Positions 42,340 through 51,399 are shown, counted from the first letter of the stretch. The stretch: DNA of 64,000 nucleotides from Pengzhenrongella sp031582905 (GCF_031582905.1 NZ_CP133990.1:3038001-3102000); one strand, 5' to 3'. Made by a program: numbers and translations. The notes: generated by a model from the sequence alone, not told the origin.

Positions 42340-43101
42340 TCACCTCCCGAGCCGACGCTCCCGCTCGGCGTAGGAGCGCAGGGCACGCAGGAAGTCGACC
42401 CGCCGGAAGTCCGGCCAGTACGCCTCGCAGAAGTAGAACTCCGAGTGCGCGCTCTGCCACAGCAGGAAGCCGCCCAGGCGCTGCTCCCCCGACGTCCGGA
42501 TGACGAGGTCGGGGTCCGGCTGCCCGCGGGTGTAGAGGTACCCCGCGATCTCGTCGACGTCGACGCTCTCGGCGAGCCCTTCGAGCGACGTGCCGCGGCG
42601 GGCGTGCTCGCGCAGCAGGGACCGGACGGCGTCGACGATCTCGTGCCGGCCGCCGTAGCCGATCGCGACGTTGACGTGCAGCCCGGTCACGCCGTCGGTC
42701 CGCTCCTGCGCGTCCCGGAGCTTGGCCGCGGCCTCGGCGTCCAGCAGGTCCAGGTCTCCCATGACCTGGATGCGCCAGCGCCCGGTGGTCGCGAGGTCGC
42801 ACACCGCGTCGGTGATGATCTCCACGAGCTCGCGCAGCTCCGCCGCCGGCCGCTGGAGGTTGTCCGTCGACAGCATCCACAGCGTGACGACCTCGACCCC
42901 GACGTCCTGGGACCACACGAGCAGGTCGCTGATCTTGTCCGCCCCGCGCCGGTGCCCGGTCGAGGCCGGCTCCCCGAAGGAGCGCGCCCAGCGCCGGTTG
43001 CCGTCCAGGATCACCCCGACGTGCCGCGGGACCACCTCGCGCGGCAGGGACGCCGCGAGACGGCGCTCGTAGACGCCGTACACAGGGCGGGGCAGACGCA
43101 C
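42340..43101 (-). CDS. uppS: cis-prenyltransferase (undecaprenyl or short-chain Z-prenyl diphosphate synthase, Rv1086-like)
   Basis: 253 residues. The signature HVGVILDGNRRWARSFG includes the catalytic Asp. LWMLSTDNLQRPAAEL, VAIGYGGRHEIVDAV and DLVIRTSGEQRLGGFLLWQ with SEFYF complete the family. Such enzymes extend FPP or GPP with IPP to make cis-prenyl diphosphates for carrier lipids. Gene position matches the mycobacterial Z-FPP synthase Rv1086, but product length cannot be read here. The start is GTG at 43101 because ggagg lies 7 nt upstream and TAGCGT (43134-43139) can serve as -10. Longer in-frame starts would overlap that promoter. The frame is intact. Confidence 0.9.
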   Translation of the reverse strand: MRLPRPVYGVYERRLAASLPREVVPRHVGVILDGNRRWARSFGEPASTGHRRGADKISDLLVWSQDVGVEVVTLWMLSTDNLQRPAAELRELVEIITDAVCDLATTGRWRIQVMGDLDLLDAEAAAKLRDAQERTDGVTGLHVNVAIGYGGRHEIVDAVRSLLREHARRGTSLEGLAESVDVDEIAGYLYTRGQPDPDLVIRTSGEQRLGGFLLWQSAHSEFYFCEAYWPDFRRVDFLRALRSYAERERRLGR

Positions 43102-43445
43102 GCGCGGACCTCCGTCGATGGGCGGGTTGCTCACGCTACCGCTCCCCGACGGCGAGGCACGGCGAGCCGGTCCGCCGGGCCACGGTCCGCCACGACGCGG
43201 CCCCGGCCAGGGCGCCGGTGGTTGCACCGGGCGTGGCCAGCCGCATGTCGGCGGCGTGCGCGGTCGCGGCCGACGGCCCGGTAATCTGCGGTGCCGTCAT
43301 CGCGGCGGCCGACCGCGGCCGGCGACGGCTGACACCGGCCGACAGCAGCCGACCGACAGCAGCCGGCGGCAGCAGCCGGCCGACACCGAGCCGGCGACAG
43401 CAGCCGCCCGCGACCCGGCGAGCGCCCGACGGGAGGACCAGCACC
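43102..43445. other. Divergent promoter interval between uppS-like and hemolysin III-like genes
   Basis: 344 bp without a gene. Minus strand: TAGCGT at 43134-43139 gives a short leader with ggagg before the GTG at 43101. Plus strand: TAATCT at 43282-43287 is the best -10 candidate for the gene at 43446. Between 43341 and 43406 the 11-mer gacagcagccg occurs three times (43341-43351, 43355-43365, 43396-43406) with a variant at 43368-43378; it would lie in the 5' leader. Confidence 0.5.
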
Positions 43446-44166
43446 ATGGCTCGAGGACCGGCCGACGGGTCCGGCGCATCCGACGGGACGCTCGGGGACG
43501 ACCTGCGCGAGGGCGTGGCCGACCTCGCGGACGCCGTGAAGCCGCTCCTGCGCGGCTGGATCCACCTCGGGATGTCCCCGGTCGCGCTCGCGGCCGGTGC
43601 CGTCCTGGTCGCCCTGGCGCCCACGTCGCAGGCCCGGTGGTCGACGGCGGTCTTCGTGCTGACCTCGGTCATGCTCTTCGGCACCAGCGCCGTCTACCAC
43701 CGCGGCACCTGGTCGCCGCGGGTGGCCGGGGTGCTGCGCCGCCTGGACCACTCGAACATCTTCCTCATCATCGCCGGCACCTACACCCCGCTCGCGGTGC
43801 TGCTGCTCGAGCCCCCGACCGCGCGCCTGCTGCTGTGGGTGGTGTGGGTGGGTGCGGTGCTCGGCCTGACCGGGCGGGTCCTGTGGCTGGGCGCGCCCCG
43901 CTGGCTGTACACCCCGATCTACGTGGCCCTGGGCAGCGTCGCCCTCGGCTTCCTCCCGCAGTTCTCCCGCACGGGGGCCCGACGTCGTCGCCCTGGTCGT
44001 GGGCGGCGGTGTCGCCTACATCGCGGGTGCGGTCGTGTACGGCATCAAGCGCCCGAACCCGAGCCCGCGGTGGTTCGGGTTCCACGAGATCTTCCACATG
44101 CTGACCGTGGTCGGCTTCGGGTGCCACTGGGTCGCGGTCTGGCTCGCGTCGTCCCGCGCAGCCTGA
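43446..44166 (+). CDS. Hemolysin III/YqfA-family membrane protein (apparent frameshift)
   Basis: About 240 residues with seven predicted helices, related to the PAQR fold. After a 45-residue acidic N-terminus comes VKPLLRGWIHLGMSPVALAAGAVL. The metal-site pattern is seen in TSAVYHRGTWSPR, RLDHSNIFLIIAGTYTPLA and FHEIFHMLTVVGFGCHWVAVW (His residues). The frame breaks at FSRTGG in the G run 43973-43977 and continues PDVVALVVGGGVAYIAGAVVYGIKRP. Here either one G is surplus or two are missing. The ATG follows gggagg. Rv1085c occupies the equivalent place in mycobacteria. Haemolytic activity should not be assumed. Confidence 0.88.
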
Positions 44167-44171
44167 CGTCC

Positions 44172-44200
44172 CGGTGCCGCGCGAGGCGACCGCGGCACCG
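44172..44200. terminator. Hairpin between hemolysin III-like and nitrilase-like genes
   Basis: A 10-bp inverted repeat, cggtgccgcg (44172-44181) and cgcggcaccg (44191-44200), with a 9-nt loop, between convergent stops 61 bp apart. Confidence 0.6.
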
Positions 44201-44226
44201 CCCTACCACGGCGCGACGGCGTCGAC

Positions 44227-45159
44227 CTACCGCGGCACGACGGCGTACCGCCGGTTGGCCAGCGAGGGGTTGCGGTCGCGGACCGCGGTGATCGCGGCGC
44301 CGTCCAGGTCGACGGTGAGCGTCCCGGGTCCGGCGCCGAGGCGCTCGAGGACCCGGCCGTCCGCCGCGACCGCCAGCGACGTGCCGGTCACCCCGCGCCC
44401 GGCCTGCCCGACGGCCAGGACCGCGGACGTGTTCTCGATCGCCCGGGCCACCGCGAGCGCCTCCCACTGCGCGGCCTTGCCCGGGCCGGCCACCCATGCC
44501 GCGGGGACCACGAGCACGTGGGCACCCGCGTCCACCAGGCGGCGGGCCGACTCGGGGAACCGCAGGTCGTAGCAGGTCATCACACCGAACCGCAGCGGCC
44601 CGACGTCGAGCACGAGCGGGGGCGCGTCGGCCGCACCGGGCTCGAGCCGCTCGGACTCGCGGTGCCCGAAGGCGTCGTACAGGTGCACCTTGCGGTACAC
44701 GCCCGCGACAGCGCCGTCCGCCCCGATCGCCACGACGGCGTTCACGGCCCGATCGGGGCGGTGCCCGGGGAGCGTCGTCCCGGCGATCACGGCGGTCGCG
44801 GTCGCGCGTGCCCGCTCGCGCAGCGCCGAGACGAACGGCCCGTCGAGCGGCTCGGCGTGCTCCGGGCCGACGCCGCGCGGGTCGAAGCCGGACGCGTACT
44901 CCGGCAGCACCACCAGGCGCGCCCCCGCGTGCTGCGCGGCGTCCACCGCGGACAGCGCCGTCGCACGTGCGGCGCCGTGGTCCGGCCCGACGACGACCTG
45001 GCCCAGCGTGACGCGGACCGTCGCGGGCGCGGTCGCCACGGGCGCGGCCGGCGCCGGCGCAGCCGTCCCGGGCACGGCCGTCCCGGGCACAGAGGTCCCG
45101 GGCACAGCCGTTTCCGGCGCAGCCGTCCCCGGCACCGGCGTCCCCGACCCGGACATCAT
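44227..45159 (-). CDS. Carbon-nitrogen hydrolase (nitrilase superfamily)
   Basis: 310 residues. The Glu-Lys-Cys triad is visible: Glu in LVVLPEYASGFD, Lys in VYRKVHLYDAFGHRES and Cys in GVMTCYDLRFPE; ALAVARAIENTSAVL follows. Members hydrolyse amides or nitriles; the substrate here is unknown. The ATG at 45159 overlaps the upstream stop as ATGA. The first ~35 residues are pentapeptide repeats of the VPGTA type encoded by a 15-bp minisatellite; the enzymatic domain begins at VRVTLGQVVVG. A shorter protein starting near there is possible. The downstream neighbour is convergent. Confidence 0.85.
   Translation of the reverse strand: MMSGSGTPVPGTAAPETAVPGTSVPGTAVPGTAAPAPAAPVATAPATVRVTLGQVVVGPDHGAARATALSAVDAAQHAGARLVVLPEYASGFDPRGVGPEHAEPLDGPFVSALRERARATATAVIAGTTLPGHRPDRAVNAVVAIGADGAVAGVYRKVHLYDAFGHRESERLEPGAADAPPLVLDVGPLRFGVMTCYDLRFPESARRLVDAGAHVLVVPAAWVAGPGKAAQWEALAVARAIENTSAVLAVGQAGRGVTGTSLAVAADGRVLERLGAGPGTLTVDLDGAAITAVRDRNPSLANRRYAVVPR
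45060..45149 (-). repeat. 15-bp minisatellite at the 5' end of the nitrilase-like gene
   Basis: Six consecutive 15-bp units, consensus cagccgtcccgggca on the plus strand. On the coding strand they encode Val-Pro-Gly-Thr-Ala type repeats. Units are degenerate, with changes such as cagaggtcccgggca and cagccgtttccggcg. Confidence 0.75.
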
Positions 45160-45560
45160 GGCCGCCGCGGGCCGCCGGCGCCGGGCCGGGGCGCGTCCGG
45201 ATCCGGATCGGTCCCGGTGCCCGGCGTGGCGTCCCGGCCACGCCCGGTGGCCGGCCCGCCCCCGGTGGCCGACCCGCCCCCGGTGGCCGGCCCGTCGCCG
45301 GCGGCCGCCCCGGGGCTGGCGGCGTCGGCGGCGTCGCGAGCAGCCCCGCGCACGGTGACCCGGCGCAGGTGCCGGGTCAGGGACAGGAACAGCAGGACGC
45401 TCGCCAGCGCGATGAGGAACACCGGGATGAACCCGATGAGGCCGGGCGAGACCTCGTAGGTCTCGAAGTTCTGCGGCGCGGGGCCTGGGGACGGCTGCGC
45501 CACCACGCCCGCCACGCCGGGGACCGCGACGGGCAGGACGGCGTACGACGGCAGCCTCAC
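45156..45560 (-). CDS. Small membrane protein downstream of mca, Rv1083-like
   Basis: 134 residues. A polar N-terminus (PQNFETYEVSPG) precedes one strong membrane helix (LIGFIPVFLIALASVLLFLSL), then the basic segment TRHLRRVTVR and a low-complexity Gly/Ala/Pro/Asp tail. Position after mca and the EVSPGLIGF-helix-RHLRR layout resemble mycobacterial Rv1083, a comparison from memory. Function unknown. The GTG start at 45560 overlaps the mca stop as GTGA once the mca frame is repaired, and its own stop overlaps the nitrilase ATG. It is therefore the middle of a coupled three-gene unit. Confidence 0.7.
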   Translation of the reverse strand: MRLPSYAVLPVAVPGVAGVVAQPSPGPAPQNFETYEVSPGLIGFIPVFLIALASVLLFLSLTRHLRRVTVRGAARDAADAASPGAAAGDGPATGGGSATGGGPATGRGRDATPGTGTDPDPDAPRPGAGGPRRP

Positions 45561-46439
45561 AGCTCCCCTCGGGGTCGATGCCGGCGAACAGGTCGTCCTC
45601 CGGCAGCGTCGTGGCGACCCGCGACTCGGCGAGCTCGTACTCCTCGGTGGACCAGGTGGTGGCCTCGAGGTCACGCGGGACGGCGAAGAAGAAGCCGTCG
45701 GGGTCGATCTGCGTGGCGTGCGCCCGCAGGGCGTCGTCACGCTGGGGAAGTACGCGGCGCACTCGATCGACGTCGTCGTGGCCCGCTCGGGGATCTCCCG
45801 TGCCTCGCGTGACTCGATCCACTCCCCGAACGGCGACTCCTGGCCGCGCTCGAGCAGGGCCTCGTGCACCGCGCGCATCCGGACCATCGAGAAGCCGTGG
45901 TTGTAGTAGAGCTTGAGCGGCTGCCACGGCTCGCCCCGGTCGCGGTACCGCTCCGGGTCGCCGGCGGCGTGGAACGCCTCCCACGCGACCCGGTGGCACA
46001 TGATGTGGTCCGGGTGCGGGTAGCCGCCGGTCGGGTCGTAGGCGGTCATGACGTGCGGCCGGAACCGGCGCACGAGCTCCACGAGCGGGGCCGCGGCCAC
46101 CTCGAGCGGCTGCGCCGCGAAGCACCCGTCGGGCAGCGGCGGCAGCGGGTCACCCTCGGGCAGACCGGAGTCGACGAACCCGAGCCAGTGGTGCTCGACC
46201 CCGAGCGCGGCGGCCGCCGCGGCCATCTCGTGGCGGCGCACCTCGCGCATGACCTCGAGCCCCGGCTCGAGCGGCGGGTAGTGCGGGTTGAGCAGGTCGC
46301 CCCGCTCGCCACCGGTGCACGAGACCACGAGCACCTGCGCACCCTCGGCGGCGTACCGCGCGGTGGTCGCCGCGCCCTTGCTCGACTCGTCGTCGGGGTG
46401 CGCGTGCACCGCCATGAGTCGACGCCGTCCTGCGCTCAC
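45557..46439 (-). CDS. mca: Mycothiol S-conjugate amidase (two apparent frameshifts)
   Basis: About 294 residues of the PIG-L/LmbE zinc deacetylase family. VHAHPDDESSKGA holds the zinc-binding HPDDE, and GGYPHPDHIMCHRVAWEAF the second zinc His. LYYNHGFSMVRMRAVHEALLERG is the segment that separates Mca from MshB. Mca cleaves mycothiol S-conjugates so the mercapturic acid is exported. Breaks are at AAYFP (G run 45744-45747, continuing QRDDALRAHATQIDPDG) and near the stop (C run 45565-45568). With both repaired the protein ends DPEGEL and the TGA overlaps the next GTG. The GTG at 46439 has ggagg 4 nt upstream. Confidence 0.9.
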
Positions 46440-46578
46440 CACTCCTCCTTGCCCGGCCGCCGGCTGGGGGTGGCGGCCCGTCGAGGGACAATGGTGTCGC
46501 ATCGGCGGGGCCCGCCCCACCGCACCCGGTGATGCCGGCCGCCCCGACCGGGCTGCACGCGGCGCAGAGAGGACAGCT

Positions 46579-46995
46579 GTGAGCGAGACCACCGCCCCCC
46601 GCACCCCCGCGGGCCGCTACGGCCCCGAGGTGTCCCCACGGCGCCGGGCCGCCACCCGGGTCGGGATGGCCGCGCTCGGCGCCGGCGCGGTCGCGCTCGC
46701 GGTGTGGATCGGCCTCGGCGCAGGCAACCCCGAGGTGTCCTGGGAGGACGTCGGCTACTCCGTGCAGGGCCCGGAGCGGGTCGACGTGACCTTCCGCGTG
46801 ACCAAGGACGCCGACGCGACGGCGTCGTGCACGCTCACGGCGCTGAGCCAGTCCTATGCGCAGGTCGGCGTCGTGACGGCCACCGTGGGGCCGGCGTCCG
46901 GCCGCGTCGTCGAGCAGACCGTCCCGGTCGCCACGCAGGAGCTCGCGGTCACCGGTGTCGTCGACGGCTGCGAGATCGTCGAGCCGTCACCGTAG
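46579..46995 (+). CDS. DUF4307 membrane-anchored protein
   Basis: 138 residues. A cytoplasmic N-terminus with RYGPEVSPRRR precedes one helix (AALGAGAVALAVWIGLGAG) and a small extracytoplasmic beta domain: DVGYSVQGPERVDVTFRVTKDADATASCTLTALSQSYAQVG and a second Cys near VVDGCEIVEP. The two cysteines could pair. The family is restricted to actinobacteria and its function is unknown. It is divergent from mca and upstream of greA, the order seen in mycobacteria (Rv1080c-Rv1082). The GTG follows gagagga. Confidence 0.88.
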   Translation: MSETTAPRTPAGRYGPEVSPRRRAATRVGMAALGAGAVALAVWIGLGAGNPEVSWEDVGYSVQGPERVDVTFRVTKDADATASCTLTALSQSYAQVGVVTATVGPASGRVVEQTVPVATQELAVTGVVDGCEIVEPSP

Positions 46996-47109
46996 GCCGC
47001 CGCCGCTCGGGCAGGCTCGGACAGGTCGGGCAGGCTGCGGACGGCACGCGCGGGCCGCCTGCAGCGGGTGCGGCGGACGGGGCCGGACCGGTGCTCGCGA
47101 CCACGTTGC

Positions 47110-47115
47110 TAGACT
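47110..47115 (+). promoter_or_regulatory. Candidate greA -10
   Basis: TAGACT preceded by ttgc, about 150 nt before the greA ATG. The 272-bp interval 46996-47267 shows no gene. The long 5' leader (about 47122-47267) is GC-rich with several short inverted repeats and no riboswitch that I recognise. Confidence 0.45.
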
Positions 47116-47267
47116 GTCCGATTCACCACGACCGCTGTGACACGGATGACTGAGCTCAGCCGCCGCTGCGGGCCCGGTGTGAGGGTCGGCTTCAGCCGTC
47201 CCGGCGCACCGCCCGACCCCCGGTGGGCCGGTCCCGCACGCCACGCTGACCCGAGACAGGAGCGACC

Positions 47268-47753
47268 ATGACCGAGACGACTGCCGTCACCTGGCTCACC
47301 CAGGACGCGTACGACCGGCTGAAGGCCGAGCTCGAGGACATGACCGGCCCCCGCCGGACCGAGATCGCGGCCCGCATCGCGGCGGCCCGCGACGAGGGCG
47401 ATCTCAAGGAGAACGGTGGCTACCACGCCGCCCGCGAGGAGCAGGGCAAGCTCGAGGCACGCATCCGCGAGCTCACCGACAAGCTGCGCAACGTGCAGAT
47501 CGGCACGCCGGCCGACGACGGCGTCGTCGAGCCCGGCATGGTCGTGACCGCGGTGGTCGCGGGCGACGAGATGCGCTTCCTCCTCGGCTCGCGCGAGATC
47601 GCCGGGGACGCCGACATCGACGTGTACTCCCCCACCTCGCCGATGGGGGCCGCGATCATCGGGCACGCCGCGGGCGACAAGGTCACCTACGCCGCTCCGA
47701 ACGGCCGCGAGATCGCCGTCGAGATCGTCGAGGCGACGCCCTTCACCGGCTGA
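47268..47753 (+). CDS. greA: Transcription elongation factor GreA
   Basis: 161 residues. The N-terminal coiled coil (about residues 12-80) carries the tip motif AAARDEGDLKENGGYHAAREEQGK with the acidic pair that reaches the RNA polymerase active site. The C-terminal FKBP-like domain ends SPTSPMGAAIIGHAAGDKVTYAAPNG. GreA stimulates cleavage of backtracked RNA. The ATG has a good ribosome site (caggag, 7 nt). The 3' end overlaps the convergent ilvA frame by 67 nt in the sequence as given. Confidence 0.96.
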   Translation: MTETTAVTWLTQDAYDRLKAELEDMTGPRRTEIAARIAAARDEGDLKENGGYHAAREEQGKLEARIRELTDKLRNVQIGTPADDGVVEPGMVVTAVVAGDEMRFLLGSREIAGDADIDVYSPTSPMGAAIIGHAAGDKVTYAAPNGREIAVEIVEATPFTG

Positions 47754-49027
47754 GCGCCCGCCACCGGCCGCAGCACGGCCCCGACCGCGACCCCGTACCC
47801 TGCGGCGCGCAGATCTCCCACGACCTGGGCGCAGTGCTCCGGTCCCTTGGTCTCGAGCTGGACGTCCACCTCCGCCTGGTGCAGCGGCAGGTCGATGCCG
47901 GTGCGCAGGTGGGACACGTGCACGACGTTGCCGCCGCTCGCGGCGAGGCCTGCGAGCAGTCCGGCGAGGGAGCCCGGGGTGTCGTCCACCCGGACCCGCA
48001 GCTGCAGGTACCGCCCGGCGGACGCCAGCCCGTGCCGGACGACGCGGAGCAGGACCAGCGGGTCGACGTTGCCGCCCGACAGCACCGCCACCACGGGCCC
48101 CTCCCACCCGCCCGGGTCGGCCATGATCGCGGCCACCGCGGCCGCGCCGGACGGCTCGACCAGCAGCTTCGCGCGCTCCGCGACGAGCAGCAGCGCCCGG
48201 GACAGGTCGTCCTCGCTCACCGTCCGCACCTCGGTCCCGGCCTCGTGCAGCACGGTGAACGGCACGAGCCCCGGTGTCCCGACGGCGATGCCGTCCGCCA
48301 TGGTCGTCGTCCCCGGTGCGGGCAGGGGCTCGCCGGCCGCGAGCGACCGGGGGTAGGCGGCGGCCGCCGCGGCCTGGACGCCCACGACGCGGACGTGGGG
48401 CGCGAGGGCACCGATCGCGGTGACGACCCCGGCCGCGAGCCCGCCACCGCCGACCGGCACGACCACCGTCCGCACGTCGGGGACCTGCTCCAGCACCTCC
48501 AGGCCGATCGTCCCCTGGCCGGCGACGACGTCGGGGTGGTCGAAGGGGTGGATGAGCACCGCGCCGGTGCGCCGCGACTCCGCGAGCGCCGCCGCGAGCG
48601 CCTCGTCGACCGACGCCCCGTGCAGCCGCACCTCGGCGCCGTACTCGCGGGTCGCGGCGACCTTCGGCAGCGCGGCGTCGGCGGGCATGTGGACCACCGC
48701 GTCGATGCCGAGCAGCCGCGCCGCGAGCGCCACGCCCTGCGCGTGGTTGCCCGCGCTGGCCGCGACGACACCGCGGGCGCGCTCCGCCGCGGACAGCCGC
48801 GCCATCCGCACGTACGCGCCGCGGATCTTGAACGACCCGGAGCGCTGCAGGTTCTCGCACTTGAGCAGGACCGGCGTGCCGGCGATCGCGCTCAACGCCC
48901 GGCTCTCCTCGACCGGCGTCACGGTCGCGACCCCGGTCAGCAGCGCCGCGGCGGCCCGCACGTCGTCGACCGTCACCGGCGGCTGGCCGGCGGGTCGGTC
49001 CGGCGGCCGGGTCGGGGACCCGGTCAC
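47687..49027 (-). CDS. ilvA: Threonine ammonia-lyase with C-terminal ACT domain
   Basis: A 446-residue PLP enzyme deaminating threonine to 2-oxobutyrate, the first step to isoleucine. The PLP lysine is in CENLQRSGSFKIRGAYVRM; ASAGNHAQGVALAARLLG and VPVGGGGLAAGVVTAIG follow. Residues about 320-410 form an ACT-like domain (LQLRVRVDDTPGSLAGLLAGLA). The single ACT module is the TdcB/IlvA form common near greA in streptomycetes. The GTG overlaps the upstream stop as GTGA. The tail after ACT runs 67 nt into greA. A missing base near 47755-47762 would instead end it just before greA, so the true C-terminus is uncertain. Confidence 0.9.
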   Translation of the reverse strand: MTGSPTRPPDRPAGQPPVTVDDVRAAAALLTGVATVTPVEESRALSAIAGTPVLLKCENLQRSGSFKIRGAYVRMARLSAAERARGVVAASAGNHAQGVALAARLLGIDAVVHMPADAALPKVAATREYGAEVRLHGASVDEALAAALAESRRTGAVLIHPFDHPDVVAGQGTIGLEVLEQVPDVRTVVVPVGGGGLAAGVVTAIGALAPHVRVVGVQAAAAAAYPRSLAAGEPLPAPGTTTMADGIAVGTPGLVPFTVLHEAGTEVRTVSEDDLSRALLLVAERAKLLVEPSGAAAVAAIMADPGGWEGPVVAVLSGGNVDPLVLLRVVRHGLASAGRYLQLRVRVDDTPGSLAGLLAGLAASGGNVVHVSHLRTGIDLPLHQAEVDVQLETKGPEHCAQVVGDLRAAGYGVAVGAVLRPVAGAQPVKGVASTISTAISRPFGAA

Positions 49028-50160
49028 GTCCCCACGCGCTCCGGGCCGGTGTCGACGGCCGGTGCGCGCAGCTCGAAGTGGTCGTCGGACCCCAGCGCCG
49101 GGAACTTGTCGTGCCCGTGCAGGTAGAGGATCACCGTGTTGAGCACCGCGACGAGCGGGACCGCGAACAGCGCGCCGACGATGCCCGCGGCGAAGGACCC
49201 GGCCGCGACCGCGAGCAGCACCGCCACCGGGTGCAGCGAGACCGCGTGGCCCATGAGCAGCGGCTGCAGGATGTGCCCCTCGATCTGCTGGACGAGCAGC
49301 ACGACCCCGAGCATGAGCAGCGCGACGACCGGCCCCTGCGCGACCAGCGCGACGAGCGCCGCGACGGTGCCCGTGACGACCGCCCCGACGATCGGGATGA
49401 ACGCCCCGACGAACACCAGGGCGGCGAGCGGCAGCGCGAGCGGCACCTGCAGGATCAGCGCACCGACGCCGATGCCGACGGCGTCGACGAACGCGACGAG
49501 GATCTGCGTGCGGGTGTAGCCGCCGAGCGTGACCAGGCCCCGTCGTCCGGCCTGGTGCGCGGCGCGGCGCGCACCGCGCGGGAGGAGGCCGACGAGCCAG
49601 GACCAGATGGTGCCGCCGTCGTGCAGGAAGAAGAACGTGCAGAAGAGGGTGATGAGGGCGCCGGCCGCGACGTGGCCGACGGTCGTGGTCACCGACAGCG
49701 CGCCGGAGACGAGCGTGCTCGAGTTGGTGGTCGCCCAGTCCGACAGCTGCCCCACGTAGTCCTCGAGCTGGACGGCGGTCAGCGCGAGCGGGCCGTCCGA
49801 CAGCCAGTCGATGAGCTCGTCGAACCCGGCGAGCGCCTGCGCACGCAGCTCGCCGAAGCCCTCGGCGATCGAGTTCCCGGCGACCGTCACCAGGCCCACG
49901 ACGAAGGCGACCAGGCCCAGCACGGCGACCGCGACGGCGAGCACCCGCGGGAACCGGGCGACGTCGACCAGCAGGCGGACCACCGGCGCGAGGAGCACCG
50001 CGAGGAGCACGGCGATCGCGACCGCGACGACGAGGACCTTGAAGTACGCCAGCAGCCAGAACAGCAGCGCGAGCCCGGCCGCGATGACCAGCACCCGCCA
50101 CGACCAGGCGGCGGCGACCCGGACCGACGGCGGGACGACGTCGGCGCCGGGATCGGTCAC
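49024..50160 (-). CDS. AI-2E family transporter-like membrane protein
   Basis: 378 residues with about eight helices: an N-terminal cluster (LVIAAGLALLFWLLAYFKVLVVAVAIAVLLA), a soluble middle segment, then LFCTFFFLHDGGTIWSWL, AFVDAVGIGVGALILQVPLALPLA and the family hallmark FVGAFIPIVGAVVTGTVAALVAL with QQIEGHILQPLLMGHAVSLHP. Some members export autoinducer-2 or act as Na+/H+ antiporters; neither can be claimed here. The GTG overlaps the metB stop as GTGA, and its stop overlaps the ilvA GTG. The metB-AI2E-ilvA set should therefore be one translational unit. Confidence 0.9.
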   Translation of the reverse strand: MTDPGADVVPPSVRVAAAWSWRVLVIAAGLALLFWLLAYFKVLVVAVAIAVLLAVLLAPVVRLLVDVARFPRVLAVAVAVLGLVAFVVGLVTVAGNSIAEGFGELRAQALAGFDELIDWLSDGPLALTAVQLEDYVGQLSDWATTNSSTLVSGALSVTTTVGHVAAGALITLFCTFFFLHDGGTIWSWLVGLLPRGARRAAHQAGRRGLVTLGGYTRTQILVAFVDAVGIGVGALILQVPLALPLAALVFVGAFIPIVGAVVTGTVAALVALVAQGPVVALLMLGVVLLVQQIEGHILQPLLMGHAVSLHPVAVLLAVAAGSFAAGIVGALFAVPLVAVLNTVILYLHGHDKFPALGSDDHFELRAPAVDTGPERVGT

Positions 50161-51387
50161 CGCAGCGCCTGGGTGAGGTCCGCGAGGAGGTCGGCGACGT
50201 CCTCGATGCCGACGGACAGCCGCACGAGGTCGTCCGGCACCTCCAGGGCGGTCCCCGCGACCGAGCCGTGGGTCATCTTCGCCGGGTGCTCGACGAGCGA
50301 CTCGACCCCCGAGCGACTCGGCGAGCGTGAAGACGCGGGTGCGGTCGCACACCGCGAGCGCGGAGTCCACGCTCCCGGTGCGGAACGAGATCATCCCGCC
50401 GAACCCGGTCATCTGCTTCGCCGCGACGGCGTGCTGCTCGTGCGAGGCGAGGCCCGGGTAGATGACCTGGGTGACGCGCTCGTGACCCTCGAGGAACTCG
50501 GCGATCGCCTGCGCGTTGGCGCAGTGCCGGTCCATGCGCACCCCGAGCGTCTTGAGCCCGCGCAGGGTGAGCCACGCGTCGAACGGGCCCGCGACCGCGC
50601 CGGACGCGTTCTGGTGGAAGCCGACGGCGTCCGACAGCGACGTCGTGCCCGTCGGCCCCTGCATCCCCGTCGGCAGCTCGGCCCCGTCGGCGACGACGAG
50701 CGCCCCGCCGACGACGTCGCTGTGCCCGCCGATGTACTTGGTGGTGGAGTGCACGACGACGTCCGCGCCGAGCTCGAGCGGACGCTGCAGGTACGGCGTC
50801 GCGAACGTGTTGTCCACGACGAGGATCGCGCCGGCCGCCTGCGCGTGACCGGCGATGGCCGCGATGTCGGCGATGCCGAGCAGGGGGTTGGTCGGGGTCT
50901 CGAGCCAGACGATCTTGGTCTGCCCCGGGCGGATCGCGGCGAGGACCTCCTCGGCGTCCGACAGGTTCACCGGCGTGTGCTCGATCCCCCAGGGCCCGAA
51001 CACCCGGGCGATGAGCCGGTAGGTGCCGCCGTAGGCGTCGTCGGGCACGACGACGTGGTCACCCGGGCGCAGCGCCGCGCGCAGGAGCGTGTCCTCCGCG
51101 GCGAGGCCGGAGGAGAAGGCGAAGCCGTGCGAGCCGCCCTCGACGGAGGCGAGCGCGGCCTCGAGCGCGGTGCGCGTGGGGTTGCCCGAGCGGGAGTACT
51201 CGTACCCGCCGCGCAGCCCCCCGACGCCGTCCTGCTTGTAGGTGGACACCTGGTAGATCGGCGTGACCACGGCGCCGGTTGCGGCGTCCGGGTCCTGGCC
51301 GGCGTGGATCGCGCGGGTGGAGAACCCGGCGTCGGCCCACTCGTGGGGGGGCTGCGGGTCGTGGGGCGTCTGCGGTGTCGTGCTCAC
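50157..51387 (-). CDS. metB: Cystathionine gamma-synthase/lyase (apparent frameshift)
   Basis: About 410 residues of the Cys/Met PLP family. GFSTRAIHAGQDPD, YEYSRSGNPTRTALE, FSSGLAAEDTLL, VVDNTFATPYLQRPLELGADVVVHSTTKYIGGHSD (PLP lysine) are visible. The frame breaks at FTLAESLGG and resumes VESLVEHPAKMTHGSVAG and LRLSVGIEDVADLLADL. The C run 50306-50310 needs two more bases to fit both phase and the conserved ESLGGVESL. Synthase and lyase activities cannot be separated by sequence. The GTG start is 6 nt from a TAGCCT box (51394-51399), so probably leaderless. Together with cbs it fits transsulfuration. Confidence 0.92.
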
Positions 51388-51393
51388 GTGCCC

Positions 51394-51399
51394 AGGCTA
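51394..51399 (-). promoter_or_regulatory. -10 box for leaderless metB operon
   Basis: TAGCCT on the minus strand ends 6 nt before the metB GTG; no ribosome site. It would drive metB, the AI-2E family gene and ilvA. Confidence 0.55.

Noticed and set aside
47122..47267. Riboswitch in the long greA leader
   Set aside because: Only generic GC-rich inverted repeats are visible; I recognise no conserved riboswitch core.
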